A stretch of 25,995 bases of DNA from Thioglobus_B sp964558405. GTDB lineage: Bacteria; Pseudomonadota; Gammaproteobacteria; PS1; Pseudothioglobaceae. The position numbers were made by a program, and so were the translations under genes. Below the pieces are notes generated by a model. The model had not been told where the DNA came from and did no database searches. It saw only the letters and a list, made by a program, of their open reading frames with translations. Shown here one piece after another: positions 1 to 6,601 of the stretch. Numbering within the stretch: position 1 is the stretch's first letter; every line of letters starts with the position of its first letter. The DNA lies in the NCBI GenBank assembly GCA_964558405.1, contig CAZLDG010000023.1, positions 1-25,995 on the forward strand. The letters are read 5' to 3'.

Positions 1-62
1 ATGGCAACCACTATATCTCGGTTGAAGACTTCCTGGAAAACTTTGATGATAAGTATGGTTAA
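1..62 (+). CDS. C-terminal end of an unidentified protein (partial)
   Basis: Frame 3 reads about 19 residues from the window edge to a TAA at 60-62, ending in ...SVEDFLENFDDKYG. The acidic, soluble-looking tail is plausible as a real C-terminus, and a strong intrinsic terminator follows about 100 bp downstream. Too little is visible to name a family. Frame 1 is also open across this stretch, so the choice of frame rests only on the protein-like composition. Confidence 0.4.
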   Translation, partial: GNHYISVEDFLENFDDKYG

Positions 63-82
63 TGGTTTTTTTAATTAAAAAG

Positions 83-113
83 TTAACTTATATACCCAAC
101 TTTATTTTATAAT
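83..113 (+). promoter_or_regulatory. candidate promoter for the glnK-amtB leader
   Basis: A perfect -10 hexamer TATAAT lies at 108-113. The best upstream match, TTAACT at 83-88, is separated from it by 19 bp, which is longer than ideal. If used, transcription would start near 120 and give a leader of about 200 nt containing both terminator-like hairpins before glnK. No GG-N10-GC sigma-54 element was seen in this leader, although glnK-amtB is commonly sigma-54 dependent in gammaproteobacteria. Confidence 0.4.
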
Positions 114-159
114 ACGCATTAGTTGATTCCCAAAGACGGGAGATTGACATCAAACACAG

Positions 160-208
160 ACGTTTATTTGAACTTTGAATACCAGGGTTTAAATAGACGT
201 TTTTTTTT
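160..208 (+). terminator. intrinsic terminator 1 in the glnK leader
   Basis: The arms 160-173 (ACGTTTATTTGAAC) and 187-200 (GTTTAAATAGACGT) pair over 14 bp with two G-U wobbles around a 13-nt loop. An uninterrupted run of T (200-208) follows at once. This is a classical Rho-independent terminator. It may simply end the upstream gene, but the best promoter match (83-113) lies before it, so it may instead be the first of two attenuators. Confidence 0.8.
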
Positions 209-211
209 GCA

Positions 212-244
212 CGCTTCACGAAGGAGCGACACGGTTATGAAGCC
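212..244 (+). promoter_or_regulatory. pair of small hairpins before terminator 2 (possible ANTAR-type antiterminator)
   Basis: Hairpin P1 (212-228) pairs CGCTTC with GGAGCG, one G-U included, around ACGAA. Hairpin P2 (233-244) pairs GGTT with AGCC around ATGA. P2 uses bases 240-244, which are also the foot of the next terminator stem, so P2 and the terminator are mutually exclusive. Two adjacent small hairpins with the second overlapping the terminator is the arrangement of ANTAR-protein RNA targets. The loops share AYGAA but do not match the canonical hexaloop rule (A at 1, G at 4) exactly, so this is a hypothesis. Confidence 0.3.
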
Positions 245-290
245 AGTAGTTAGAGTTTGCCCAGTGCGAATTCCGACTACTGGCTTTTTT
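240..290 (+). terminator. terminator/attenuator 2 just upstream of glnK
   Basis: AAGCCAGTAGT (240-250) pairs perfectly with ACTACTGGCTT (276-286). A second nested stem, 253-260 with 266-273, extends the hairpin. Six T residues (285-290) follow. It ends 26 bp before the glnK start codon, so a terminator here would shut off glnK-amtB unless it is read through. That position makes it an attenuator candidate rather than an end-of-gene terminator. Confidence 0.7.
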
Positions 291-316
291 GTTATTGAAA
301 ACGGAGAAAAAATATC

Positions 317-664
317 ATGAAAATGGTAACAGCAATTATTAAGCCTTTTAAGCTTGATGAGGTAAGAGCAGCACTATCAGAGGTAGGTGTTGCCGGAATA
401 ACGGTGACCGAAGTTAAGGGCTTTGGTCGTCAAAAAGGTCATGTAGAACTTTATCGCGGCGCAGAATACGCGGTCGACTTTCTACCGAAAGTAAAGTTAG
501 AAATGGCCATCAATGCAGAGCAATTGGATGCGGTGATTGCCAGTATTTCAGAAAACGCCAAATCCGAGGAAGGCGGCAAGATTGGCGATGGCAAGATTTT
601 TGTACATTCGCTAGAAGAAGTAGTAAGAATTCGCACCGGTGAAACAGGTCCGGTAGCGCTATAA
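317..664 (+). CDS. glnK: nitrogen regulatory protein PII (GlnK type)
   Basis: A 115-residue PII signalling protein, slightly longer than the usual 112. PII trimers bind ATP/ADP and 2-oxoglutarate and report nitrogen status. Visible marks are the N-terminus MKMVTAIIKPFKLDEVR, the T-loop with VELYRGAEYAVDF holding Tyr51 (the uridylylation site in enterobacteria), the B-loop EEGGKIGDGKIFV (about 85-96) and the C-terminal RIRTGETG. The start at 317 matches the family and has GGAG 10 nt upstream. It lies 10 bp before amtB, the standard glnK-amtB pair, so its likely main partner is AmtB, whose pore GlnK plugs when nitrogen is plentiful. I use glnK rather than glnB because of this linkage. Expression may be set by the two leader hairpins upstream. 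Confidence 0.95.
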   Translation: MKMVTAIIKPFKLDEVRAALSEVGVAGITVTEVKGFGRQKGHVELYRGAEYAVDFLPKVKLEMAINAEQLDAVIASISENAKSEEGGKIGDGKIFVHSLEEVVRIRTGETGPVAL

Positions 665-674
665 GGAGTTAAAC

Positions 675-1943
675 ATGGAAAATCAAATTTTTGAATTACA
701 GTATGCACTAGATACCTTTTACTTTTTGGTCATGGGTGCACTGGTGATGTGGATGGCCGCAGGTTTCTCAATGCTAGAAGCCGGCATGGTAAGAAGTAAA
801 AATACTGCGGAGATTCTGACGAAGAACATCGGTCTTTTTGCCATTGCTTGTACCACTTATTTGGTGGTTGGTTATGAGCTGATGTATGGCGGTGGTTATT
901 TTCTATCGGGTATTGCCGGTGGCGATTCCTTGGTAGGAGATGCTTTGGCGGCTAGTAAAGAGAATGGCTTTGGCGGTGATTCGGTTTACTCGGCTGCTTC
1001 AGACTTTTTCTTCCAAGTGGTATTTGTCGCAACGGCGATGAGTATTGTCTCAGGTGCAGTAGCTGAGCGTATGAAGCTGTTTACTTTCTTTGTATTTGCA
1101 GCAGTTTTCACCGCCATCATCTATCCAATGGAAGGTGCTTGGACTTGGGGTGGTGCTGATGTATTTGGCCTGTTTAACCTAGGCGATTACGGCTTTAGTG
1201 ATTTCGCGGGTTCGGGTATTGTACACATGGCTGGTGCAACTGCAGCTTTAGCTGGTGTGATGGTATTAGGTGCACGTAAGGGCAAGTATGACAATAAGGG
1301 CAATTCACGCGCAATCCCGGGTGCTAATATGCCACTCGCAGCCCTGGGTACTTTTATCCTATGGATGGGCTGGTTTGGCTTTAATGGTGGCTCGGTATTA
1401 AAACTGGGTGATATTGCTTCAGCTAACTCGGTAGCGATGGTGTTTCTTAATACCAATGCTGCTGCTGCTGGCGGTGTGATTGTAGCACTATTAACGGCTA
1501 AGATTTGGTTTGGTAAGGCCGATTTGACCATGGCACTTAACGGTGCACTGGCTGGTCTGGTAGCCATTACTGCCGAGCCTTCAACCCCAAGCGCACTAGA
1601 GGCAACACTCATTGGTGCGGTAGGTGGTCTATTGGTGGTGTTCTCCATCGTGATGCTTGATCGCGTATTTAAGCTGGACGATCCGGTAGGTGCTATCTCA
1701 GTACACGGCGTAGTGGGTCTATGGGGACTACTGGCAGTACCACTGACTAATTCGGGCGCCACATTTGTCGGTCAGCTAGTTGGTGCAGGAACCATTTTTA
1801 TCTGGGTATTTGCCGCTTCGATGGTGTTGTGGTTAGTGCTTAAGGTACTGATGGGTGTACGTGTTAGCGAAGAAGAAGAAGATTCTGGTGTGGACATCTC
1901 TGAGTGTGGCTTGGAGGCTTATCCTGAATTTGGCACCAAATAA
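675..1943 (+). CDS. amtB: ammonium transporter AmtB
   Basis: A 422-residue inner-membrane ammonium channel of the Amt/Rh family, with about 11 hydrophobic segments. The pore twin-histidine pair is visible as His184 (GIVHMAGATAALAG) and His344 (ISVHGVVGLWG). Other family blocks are FSMLEAGMVRSKNTAEILTKN near residue 31 and FNGGS near 236. The cytoplasmic tail from about 396 is acidic (SEEEEDSGVD) and ends in CGLEAYPEF, resembling the tail through which GlnK acts. AGGAG sits upstream of the ATG, and the gene is 10 bp after glnK in one operon. A strong terminator follows at 1970. No cleavable signal peptide is obvious at the N-terminus. Confidence 0.96.
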   Translation: MENQIFELQYALDTFYFLVMGALVMWMAAGFSMLEAGMVRSKNTAEILTKNIGLFAIACTTYLVVGYELMYGGGYFLSGIAGGDSLVGDALAASKENGFGGDSVYSAASDFFFQVVFVATAMSIVSGAVAERMKLFTFFVFAAVFTAIIYPMEGAWTWGGADVFGLFNLGDYGFSDFAGSGIVHMAGATAALAGVMVLGARKGKYDNKGNSRAIPGANMPLAALGTFILWMGWFGFNGGSVLKLGDIASANSVAMVFLNTNAAAAGGVIVALLTAKIWFGKADLTMALNGALAGLVAITAEPSTPSALEATLIGAVGGLLVVFSIVMLDRVFKLDDPVGAISVHGVVGLWGLLAVPLTNSGATFVGQLVGAGTIFIWVFAASMVLWLVLKVLMGVRVSEEEEDSGVDISECGLEAYPEFGTK

Positions 1944-1969
1944 GTTTTAACCCCCTTTGGTTAAATAAT

Positions 1970-2003
1970 AAAGGCGAGAGTTTCTCTCGCCTTTTCCTTT
2001 TTT
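1970..2003 (+). terminator. intrinsic terminator after amtB
   Basis: AAAGGCGAGAG (1970-1980) pairs perfectly over 11 bp with CTCTCGCCTTT (1984-1994) across a TTT loop, followed by a T-rich tail to about 2003. It separates glnK-amtB from the ANTAR gene, which would then depend on read-through or its own promoter. Confidence 0.9.
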
Positions 2004-2031
2004 AAAAATAACAAGGTAAAATGATAAAGTT

Positions 2032-2616
2032 ATGAATACAGCACTTAAAATTATTTTGGTTGACGAGAACTCAGGTCGTTCGGCGATGTTACGTCGCGCC
2101 CTACAAGATAAGGGCCATGAGGTGATTTGTCGTATGGATTCTTCTGCGCAACTACAAAACAGTAATGAGATGACCCACGCAGACGTGGTGATTGTCAATT
2201 CAGACATTCCCGACGAGGAGGTGTTTGCCAATCTCAATGACATTAATCAGACCAAGCCTAAGCCGATTGTGATGTTTGCTGAAGAGTCTAATTCAGCCAT
2301 GGCGCATTCAGCCATTAAATCAGGCGTAAATGCTTACATTGTAGATGGCTTGGAAGAGAATCGTGTACAACCGATTATCGATGTGGCTATGGCCAGATTT
2401 AGAGAATTCCAAGCACTTAAAGATGAATTAGATGCCACACGTAATCAGCTTTCTGAGCGTAAAGCCGTCGAAAAAGCTAAGGGTCTATTAATGCAGCATA
2501 AAGACATTAATGAAGACGAGGCTTATAACTTGCTAAGAAAAATGGCCATGGATAAAAACAAGCGTATTGTTGATGTGGCTGAAAGCGTTATTAGTGCGTT
2601 TGAGTTACTAGACTAA
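2032..2616 (+). CDS. nasT: ANTAR-domain antiterminator, NasT type, with atypical receiver
   Basis: 194 residues: an N-terminal receiver-like domain (about 5-125), a short coiled linker (about 128-150), and a C-terminal ANTAR RNA-binding domain (about 148-192: SERKAVEKAKGLLMQHKDINEDEAYNLLRKMAM). NasT proteins bind paired hairpins in nitrogen-gene leaders and prevent termination; they are usually held inactive by NasS. The block KPIVMFAEESNSAMAHSAIKSGVNAYIVDG closely parallels Pseudomonas/Azotobacter NasT. Odd point: the phospho-acceptor position reads VVIVNSDIP, so Asn56 replaces Asp, although the acidic pocket D11/E12 remains. No NasS gene is in the window. Its place behind glnK-amtB, whose leader holds terminators, suggests that leader as a target. 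The symbol is assigned by similarity of architecture. Confidence 0.85.
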   Translation: MNTALKIILVDENSGRSAMLRRALQDKGHEVICRMDSSAQLQNSNEMTHADVVIVNSDIPDEEVFANLNDINQTKPKPIVMFAEESNSAMAHSAIKSGVNAYIVDGLEENRVQPIIDVAMARFREFQALKDELDATRNQLSERKAVEKAKGLLMQHKDINEDEAYNLLRKMAMDKNKRIVDVAESVISAFELLD

Positions 2617-2622
2617 GTTGAA

Positions 2623-3537
2623 CTATAGGTCTTTCTTCTTGTCAGCATCTTGTTGATCTAGCTGGTCAAATTCGGCGTCGATCTTATCCATTTCGGCGTC
2701 AAACTCCTCATCACTCCACTCATCACTGTCTTCTTTTTCCGTAGAATTTTGAGCAGACCCTGGTGCTGTTGAGACTGTCGCTGACTCTGCTGCCGATTCA
2801 TCGGCATTAGACTCCTCAATCGGTTTACGCTTAAATAGTGGCGCAAAAAACAGACCTGCCTCAAATAATAACCACATAGGAATAGCAATCAGGGTTTGCG
2901 AGATAATATCAGGTGGCGTTAGTAGCATGCCTAGTACAAAGGCACCAATCACCACGTAAGGGCGATTGTTTTTAAGCTTTTCGGCCGTGGTGACGCCAAA
3001 CATAATCAGCAAAATGGTGGCAATTGGCACTTCAAAAGCCACGCCAAAGGCAAAAGACACCTTGAGTACGAAATCTAAGTAGTATTGAATATCTGGGGTA
3101 AAGTCGACAATGCTTGGACCAATTGAGGACAAAAAGCCAAAGATAACCGGAAAAACAATATAAAACGAAAATAACAATCCGGCGTAGAACAAAATCGTTG
3201 AAGAAACCACCAGCGGCAGAATCATTTGCTTTTCATGTCGATACAAAGCCGGAGCAATGAACGACCAAAGCTGGTAAAGCAAATATGGCATGGTGATATA
3301 GACAGCGAAGATTAACGCCATTTTCAATGGTGTTAAAAATGGCGAGATAACACCAATGGCGATAATATTATTATCACTGGGTAGTACGCTTAGAATCGGC
3401 GTAGCAATAAAGCTATAGACTTCGTTGGCAAATGGAAACAGGCCAGCAAAAACAATCAAGATGGCAAGCACGCTACGCAATAGTTTGTCGCGCAACTCAA
3501 TCAAGTGCTGCACAAAAGTCATGTCTTTGGCGTTCAC
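2623..3537 (-). CDS. tatC: Sec-independent protein translocase TatC with long acidic tail
   Basis: The twin-arginine signal receptor of the Tat translocon, a six-helix inner-membrane protein. Visible are the N-terminal HLIELRDKLLRS (Glu14, Arg16 region), the cytoplasmic loop APALYRHEKQ with Glu102 (equivalent to the twin-arginine-contacting Glu of E. coli) and AFGVAFEVP near 163-171. The conserved core ends near residue 236. A highly acidic, Ser/Glu/Asp-rich tail of about 68 residues follows (DEWSDEEFDAEMDKIDAEF), making 304 residues against about 250 for typical TatC. The ATG overlaps the tatB stop by 4 bp, so the two are translationally coupled. The gene ends 6 bp from the convergent nasT gene, with no terminator in between. 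Confidence 0.95.
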   Translation of the reverse strand: MNAKDMTFVQHLIELRDKLLRSVLAILIVFAGLFPFANEVYSFIATPILSVLPSDNNIIAIGVISPFLTPLKMALIFAVYITMPYLLYQLWSFIAPALYRHEKQMILPLVVSSTILFYAGLLFSFYIVFPVIFGFLSSIGPSIVDFTPDIQYYLDFVLKVSFAFGVAFEVPIATILLIMFGVTTAEKLKNNRPYVVIGAFVLGMLLTPPDIISQTLIAIPMWLLFEAGLFFAPLFKRKPIEESNADESAAESATVSTAPGSAQNSTEKEDSDEWSDEEFDAEMDKIDAEFDQLDQQDADKKKDL

Positions 3538-3815
3538 GGCTTGTCCAGGTCTTTTTTGATGTTGTTTAAGGTGTCTTTGGTTTCGTCAAAGATATCAATA
3601 ATATTGCTGTCTTTGTCGTTGAGTTCTAGATGTTCTTTGATTTTGTCGGATTCAATCTCTTGGGCGACATCGTCTTGAATTTTACTCACGAAACGTTTGG
3701 CTTTTCCCAAATATAGGCCGGCTTTTCGGGCAATACCAGGCATACGCTCTGGGCCCACGACCAATAGAGTGATTACCCCAATTAAGGCAAACTCCCAAAA
3801 GCCAACGTCAAACAT
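3534..3815 (-). CDS. tatB: Sec-independent protein translocase subunit TatB
   Basis: 93 residues with one N-terminal membrane helix (about 6-20), then the TatB-type hinge VVGPERMPGIARKAG and an amphipathic helix, followed by a charged C-terminal region. The Glu at position 8 and the GPERMP motif point to TatB rather than TatA. TatB binds TatC and takes part in substrate recognition. It starts 9 bp after tatA and overlaps tatC by 4 bp. It is shorter than E. coli TatB (171), as is common in small proteobacterial genomes. Confidence 0.93.
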   Translation of the reverse strand: MFDVGFWEFALIGVITLLVVGPERMPGIARKAGLYLGKAKRFVSKIQDDVAQEIESDKIKEHLELNDKDSNIIDIFDETKDTLNNIKKDLDKP

Positions 3816-3824
3816 CAGTACTAA

Positions 3825-4031
3825 TTATTTCTTGTCTTTTTCTTCTTCGACAACTTTGGCTTCGATCACGTCGGCCTTGTCATCGATTTTTTCTTCACCT
3901 TCTTTCATCGATTTTTTAAAGCCTTTAATGGCACCACCTAGGTCGCCACCAATGTTCTTTAAGCGCTTGCCACCAAATAGCAGCAGCACAATGACTAAGA
4001 TGATAATTAATTCAAACGGTCCTGGCATCAT
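3825..4031 (-). CDS. tatA: Sec-independent protein translocase subunit TatA
   Basis: 68 residues: a membrane helix (about 7-19), the hinge FGGKRLKNIGGDLGGAIKGFKKSM (FG at 19-20, then an amphipathic helix), and a charged, Glu/Lys-rich tail. TatA oligomerises to form the transport pore. The start has AAGGAGAGA just upstream; either of the two first Met codons could be used. It is the first tat gene, 14 bp after hisE. Confidence 0.94.
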   Translation of the reverse strand: MMPGPFELIIILVIVLLLFGGKRLKNIGGDLGGAIKGFKKSMKEGEEKIDDKADVIEAKVVEEEKDKK

Positions 4032-4045
4032 ATTCTCTCTCCTTA

Positions 4046-4363
4046 TTAATGATTTCGATTGGCTTTCTCTTCTAAGCCAGATAAGCCGAATCGTCGAGCA
4101 AGTTCTTGTTGTACAGTATCAAGCTCGATATCGTTATAGCGTAGTAACACTAAAGTGTGAAACAGCAAATCAGCAACCTCATAGATAATCTTTTCTTGTT
4201 GACCATCCTTGGCTGCCATAATGACTTCAGCTGATTCTTCCCCCACTTTTTTTAAGATGGCATCTAAACCTTTGTCATATAGCGATGAAACATAAGATTC
4301 ATCCGCACTGGCCTGCTTGCGCTGCTCCAGTACTTGCTCTAATTGTTTAAAAATATCATCCAT
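4046..4363 (-). CDS. hisE: phosphoribosyl-ATP pyrophosphatase
   Basis: 105 residues. It catalyses the second step of histidine synthesis, hydrolysing phosphoribosyl-ATP to phosphoribosyl-AMP and pyrophosphate. It has the all-alpha MazG-like fold with metal-binding acids in KKVGEESAEVIMAAKD (Glu42, Glu43, Glu46) and YEVADLLFH (Glu62, Asp65). It is a separate gene, whereas enterobacteria fuse hisI and hisE. It overlaps the end of hisI by 8 bp, so the two are probably coupled. The hisI-hisE-tatABC order recurs in several proteobacteria. Confidence 0.95.
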   Translation of the reverse strand: MDDIFKQLEQVLEQRKQASADESYVSSLYDKGLDAILKKVGEESAEVIMAAKDGQQEKIIYEVADLLFHTLVLLRYNDIELDTVQQELARRFGLSGLEEKANRNH

Positions 4364-4736
4364 AAATGTCTTTCGGGTCTTTGATTACCGGTGCAACACT
4401 CTGCCAATTGGCGTTATCCAGTTTTTGAAAAAAACAAGATTTTCTGCCAGTATGACAAGCAATTCCTCCGATTTGCTCTACTTTGAGTAGAATAACATCA
4501 TTGTCGCAATCGGTAAAAATTTCTTTAAGTTTTTGTGTGTGCCCTGACTCTTCGCCTTTAAACCAAAGCTTGCCTCGAGAGCGAGAATAATACACAGCCT
4601 GTTGTTTTTCAACGGTCAATGCTAATGCCTGTTTGTTCATCCAGGCAAACATCAAAACCTCACCAGTGGCAAAGTCTTGTGCGATGGCCGGTATCAGCCC
4701 ATTTTCGTCAAATTTTACCTGTTCTAAAGCTTGCAC
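4356..4736 (-). CDS. hisI: phosphoribosyl-AMP cyclohydrolase
   Basis: 126 residues, third step of histidine synthesis. The metal sites are visible as DCDND (Asp76, Cys77, Asp78, Asp80; magnesium and zinc ligands) and the pair Cys94/Cys101 in GGIACHTGRKSC. The N-terminal FATGEVLMFAWMN and SRSRGKLWFKGEESG are family blocks. The only in-frame start near the family N-terminus is GTG at 4736: an in-frame TAA lies at 4770-4772 and no ATG or TTG lies between. No clear Shine-Dalgarno sequence precedes it, so the leader is short or weakly translated. It leads a hisI-hisE-tatABC operon divergent from the nuclease gene. Confidence 0.94.
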   Translation of the reverse strand: MQALEQVKFDENGLIPAIAQDFATGEVLMFAWMNKQALALTVEKQQAVYYSRSRGKLWFKGEESGHTQKLKEIFTDCDNDVILLKVEQIGGIACHTGRKSCFFQKLDNANWQSVAPVIKDPKDIYG

Positions 4737-4787
4737 GGGGTAATCACAATTTGGATAAAATAGTTGATTTTACCGTTAGTTTTGCCC

Positions 4788-5264
4788 ATGTTAAGAATAT
4801 TTATTCTCTGCCTACTGATCACCAATAGTGCCCTGGCTAAGGATTTAGAGCTAGGTGCCAGCGCACAAGGTTTGTACGTGATCGATGGTGATAGTGTGAA
4901 TCTTAAGATGCGCTTAGCGGGAATTGACGCACCAGAGATTGGGCAGTTGTGTCAAAAAACAATCGCCAAGCGCATCGACTGTGGTCGGTTTTCTGCAAAA
5001 CAATTGCAGCTATTATTAAATCAAACCCCAGGTGAGTTGCGTATTCAAATCGTAGGTATGGATAAGTATCAACGACTATTGGTGAAAATCTATAAGGGTG
5101 GTGTTAATATCGGCCAACTTATGGTCGAGCAAGGCTTGGCGTTTTCTTATCGAGACGCTTATTTATCTGAACAACGCCAAGCACAAGCCAATAATCTGGG
5201 TTTTTGGGCTTTTGAGTCGCCACCGATAAAACCCTATCAGTGGCGACGCTTACATCGTCCTTAG
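4788..5264 (+). CDS. secreted thermonuclease-like (SNase domain) nuclease
   Basis: I start it at ATG 4788, giving 158 residues that begin with a clean signal peptide (MLRIFILCLLITNSALA, then KDLE); an upstream TTG at 4764 would spoil it. One SNase domain covers about 25-150. The catalytic set is intact: DGD at 33-35, Arg42 and Glu50 in MRLAGIDAPE, Arg96 in DKYQR. Cys55 and Cys65 could form a periplasmic disulfide. It probably degrades DNA or RNA outside the cytoplasm, perhaps for nutrient recovery (inference). It is divergent from hisI over about 50 bp, and its stop overlaps the convergent gor stop (5261-5264). Confidence 0.85.
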   Translation: MLRIFILCLLITNSALAKDLELGASAQGLYVIDGDSVNLKMRLAGIDAPEIGQLCQKTIAKRIDCGRFSAKQLQLLLNQTPGELRIQIVGMDKYQRLLVKIYKGGVNIGQLMVEQGLAFSYRDAYLSEQRQAQANNLGFWAFESPPIKPYQWRRLHRP

Positions 5265-6592
5265 CGTAGGGTGACCAGCTCCTCAGCACTGGTTGGGTGA
5301 ATGGCTACTGTGTCATCGAATTGGGTCTTGGTTGCGCCCATCTTAATGGCCACTGCAAAGCCTTGAAGCATTTCATCGGCACCATGGCCCATAATATGAC
5401 AGCCCACTACTTTTTCATCCTCTCCGGCGCAAACCAGTTTGAGTGCTGTGGTGGTTTTATGATCCAGTAGGGCGTCAGCCATTGGGGTAAATTCAGACTG
5501 ATAAACCTTAACTTGTTCAAATTGCGCACGCGCCTGATCCTCGGTAAGGCCTACCGTGCCAATTGGCGGATGTGAAAACACCACTGTGGCAATATTGTGA
5601 TAATCCAGATGACGACCAATCATATTGTTATAAAGTCTGTCTGATAGGCGTCTGCCCGCGGCAATCGCTACCGGTGTTAGCGGTGTACGTCCAGTGGCAT
5701 CACCCAGAGCAAAGATGTTGTCCACGTTGGTTACCTGGTATTTATCAGTGGGAATAAAACCACGTTGATCGCAAGCCACTCCAGCATTTTCCAAACCCAG
5801 ATGTTGAGTCATTGGATCACGTCCAACTGCCCAAATAACTTGGTCAAAACCGGAGAATTCACCCTGGTTGGTGCTCAGCGTTAACTCTTGCGAGAGGCTT
5901 TCAACCTGTACGCCGTGGTAAATGTTAATACCGTGTTCGGTATAGTCTTTTTCCAGCGCCTGTTGAATCATGGGTTCGAACCCACTTAAGAGTTTGTCGG
6001 CGCGACCAAATAGTGAGACCTCACTGCCCAGTGCATTTAGCACGCCAGCCAGTTCTACGCCAATATAACCGCCACCAATAATGGCCACTTTTTCTGGCAA
6101 GGATTCAAGTTCAAAAAATCCATCTGAGGTGATACCGTATTGTGCGCCTTCAATATGTGGCACCGCCGGTTCACCACCGGGAGAGAGGACAATATGCTTA
6201 GCACTATATTGCTGACCATTGACCTCTACGGTGTTTTTGTCTACCAATTTGCCAAAGCCGTGTAGATAGTCGATTCCTAGCTTTTCTAGATAGCCGTCAT
6301 ACCAATTGGTAATACCATTGATGTAGTTATCGCGACCTTGTTTTAATGTTGACCAAGAGAAGTTGTTAACTGATAAATCAAAACCAAAGCCTTTGGCGCT
6401 GTTAATGGCACTGGCGGTATTGGCTGCGAACCACATCACTTTTTTCGGCACACAACCGACATTTACACAAGTACCACCAATGGTCTTAACTTCAATGACT
6501 GCACATTTTTTGCCATATTCTGCTGCACGTTCTACTGCAGATAGGCCGCCAGAGCCTGCGCCAATTGCAATCATGTCATAATCTGTTGTCAT
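5261..6592 (-). CDS. gor: glutathione-disulfide reductase
   Basis: 443 residues, an FAD enzyme that uses NADPH to reduce glutathione disulfide in the cytoplasm. The FAD-binding GAGSGG is at 11-16, the redox-active disulfide Cys42/Cys47 is in GGTCVNVGCVPKK, and the C-terminal active-site His432 and Glu437 are in AIHPTSAEE. The dinucleotide fold GGGYIGVELAG is followed by LFGRADK. This keeps the first of the two Arg residues that bind NADPH phosphate in E. coli Gor; the second is Ser here, but coenzyme preference is probably still NADPH. AGGAGAAAGAC precedes the ATG. It lies 9 bp after prfB, in one operon. Confidence 0.93.
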   Translation of the reverse strand: MTTDYDMIAIGAGSGGLSAVERAAEYGKKCAVIEVKTIGGTCVNVGCVPKKVMWFAANTASAINSAKGFGFDLSVNNFSWSTLKQGRDNYINGITNWYDGYLEKLGIDYLHGFGKLVDKNTVEVNGQQYSAKHIVLSPGGEPAVPHIEGAQYGITSDGFFELESLPEKVAIIGGGYIGVELAGVLNALGSEVSLFGRADKLLSGFEPMIQQALEKDYTEHGINIYHGVQVESLSQELTLSTNQGEFSGFDQVIWAVGRDPMTQHLGLENAGVACDQRGFIPTDKYQVTNVDNIFALGDATGRTPLTPVAIAAGRRLSDRLYNNMIGRHLDYHNIATVVFSHPPIGTVGLTEDQARAQFEQVKVYQSEFTPMADALLDHKTTTALKLVCAGEDEKVVGCHIMGHGADEMLQGFAVAIKMGATKTQFDDTVAIHPTSAEELVTLR

Positions 6593-6601
6593 GTCTTTCT
6601 C

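Noticed and set aside
123..320. 65-codon TTG-initiated frame ending in an ATGA overlap with glnK
   Set aside because: It spans both terminator hairpins, has no ribosome binding site and no protein-like pattern; the open frame is a by-product of the structured leader.
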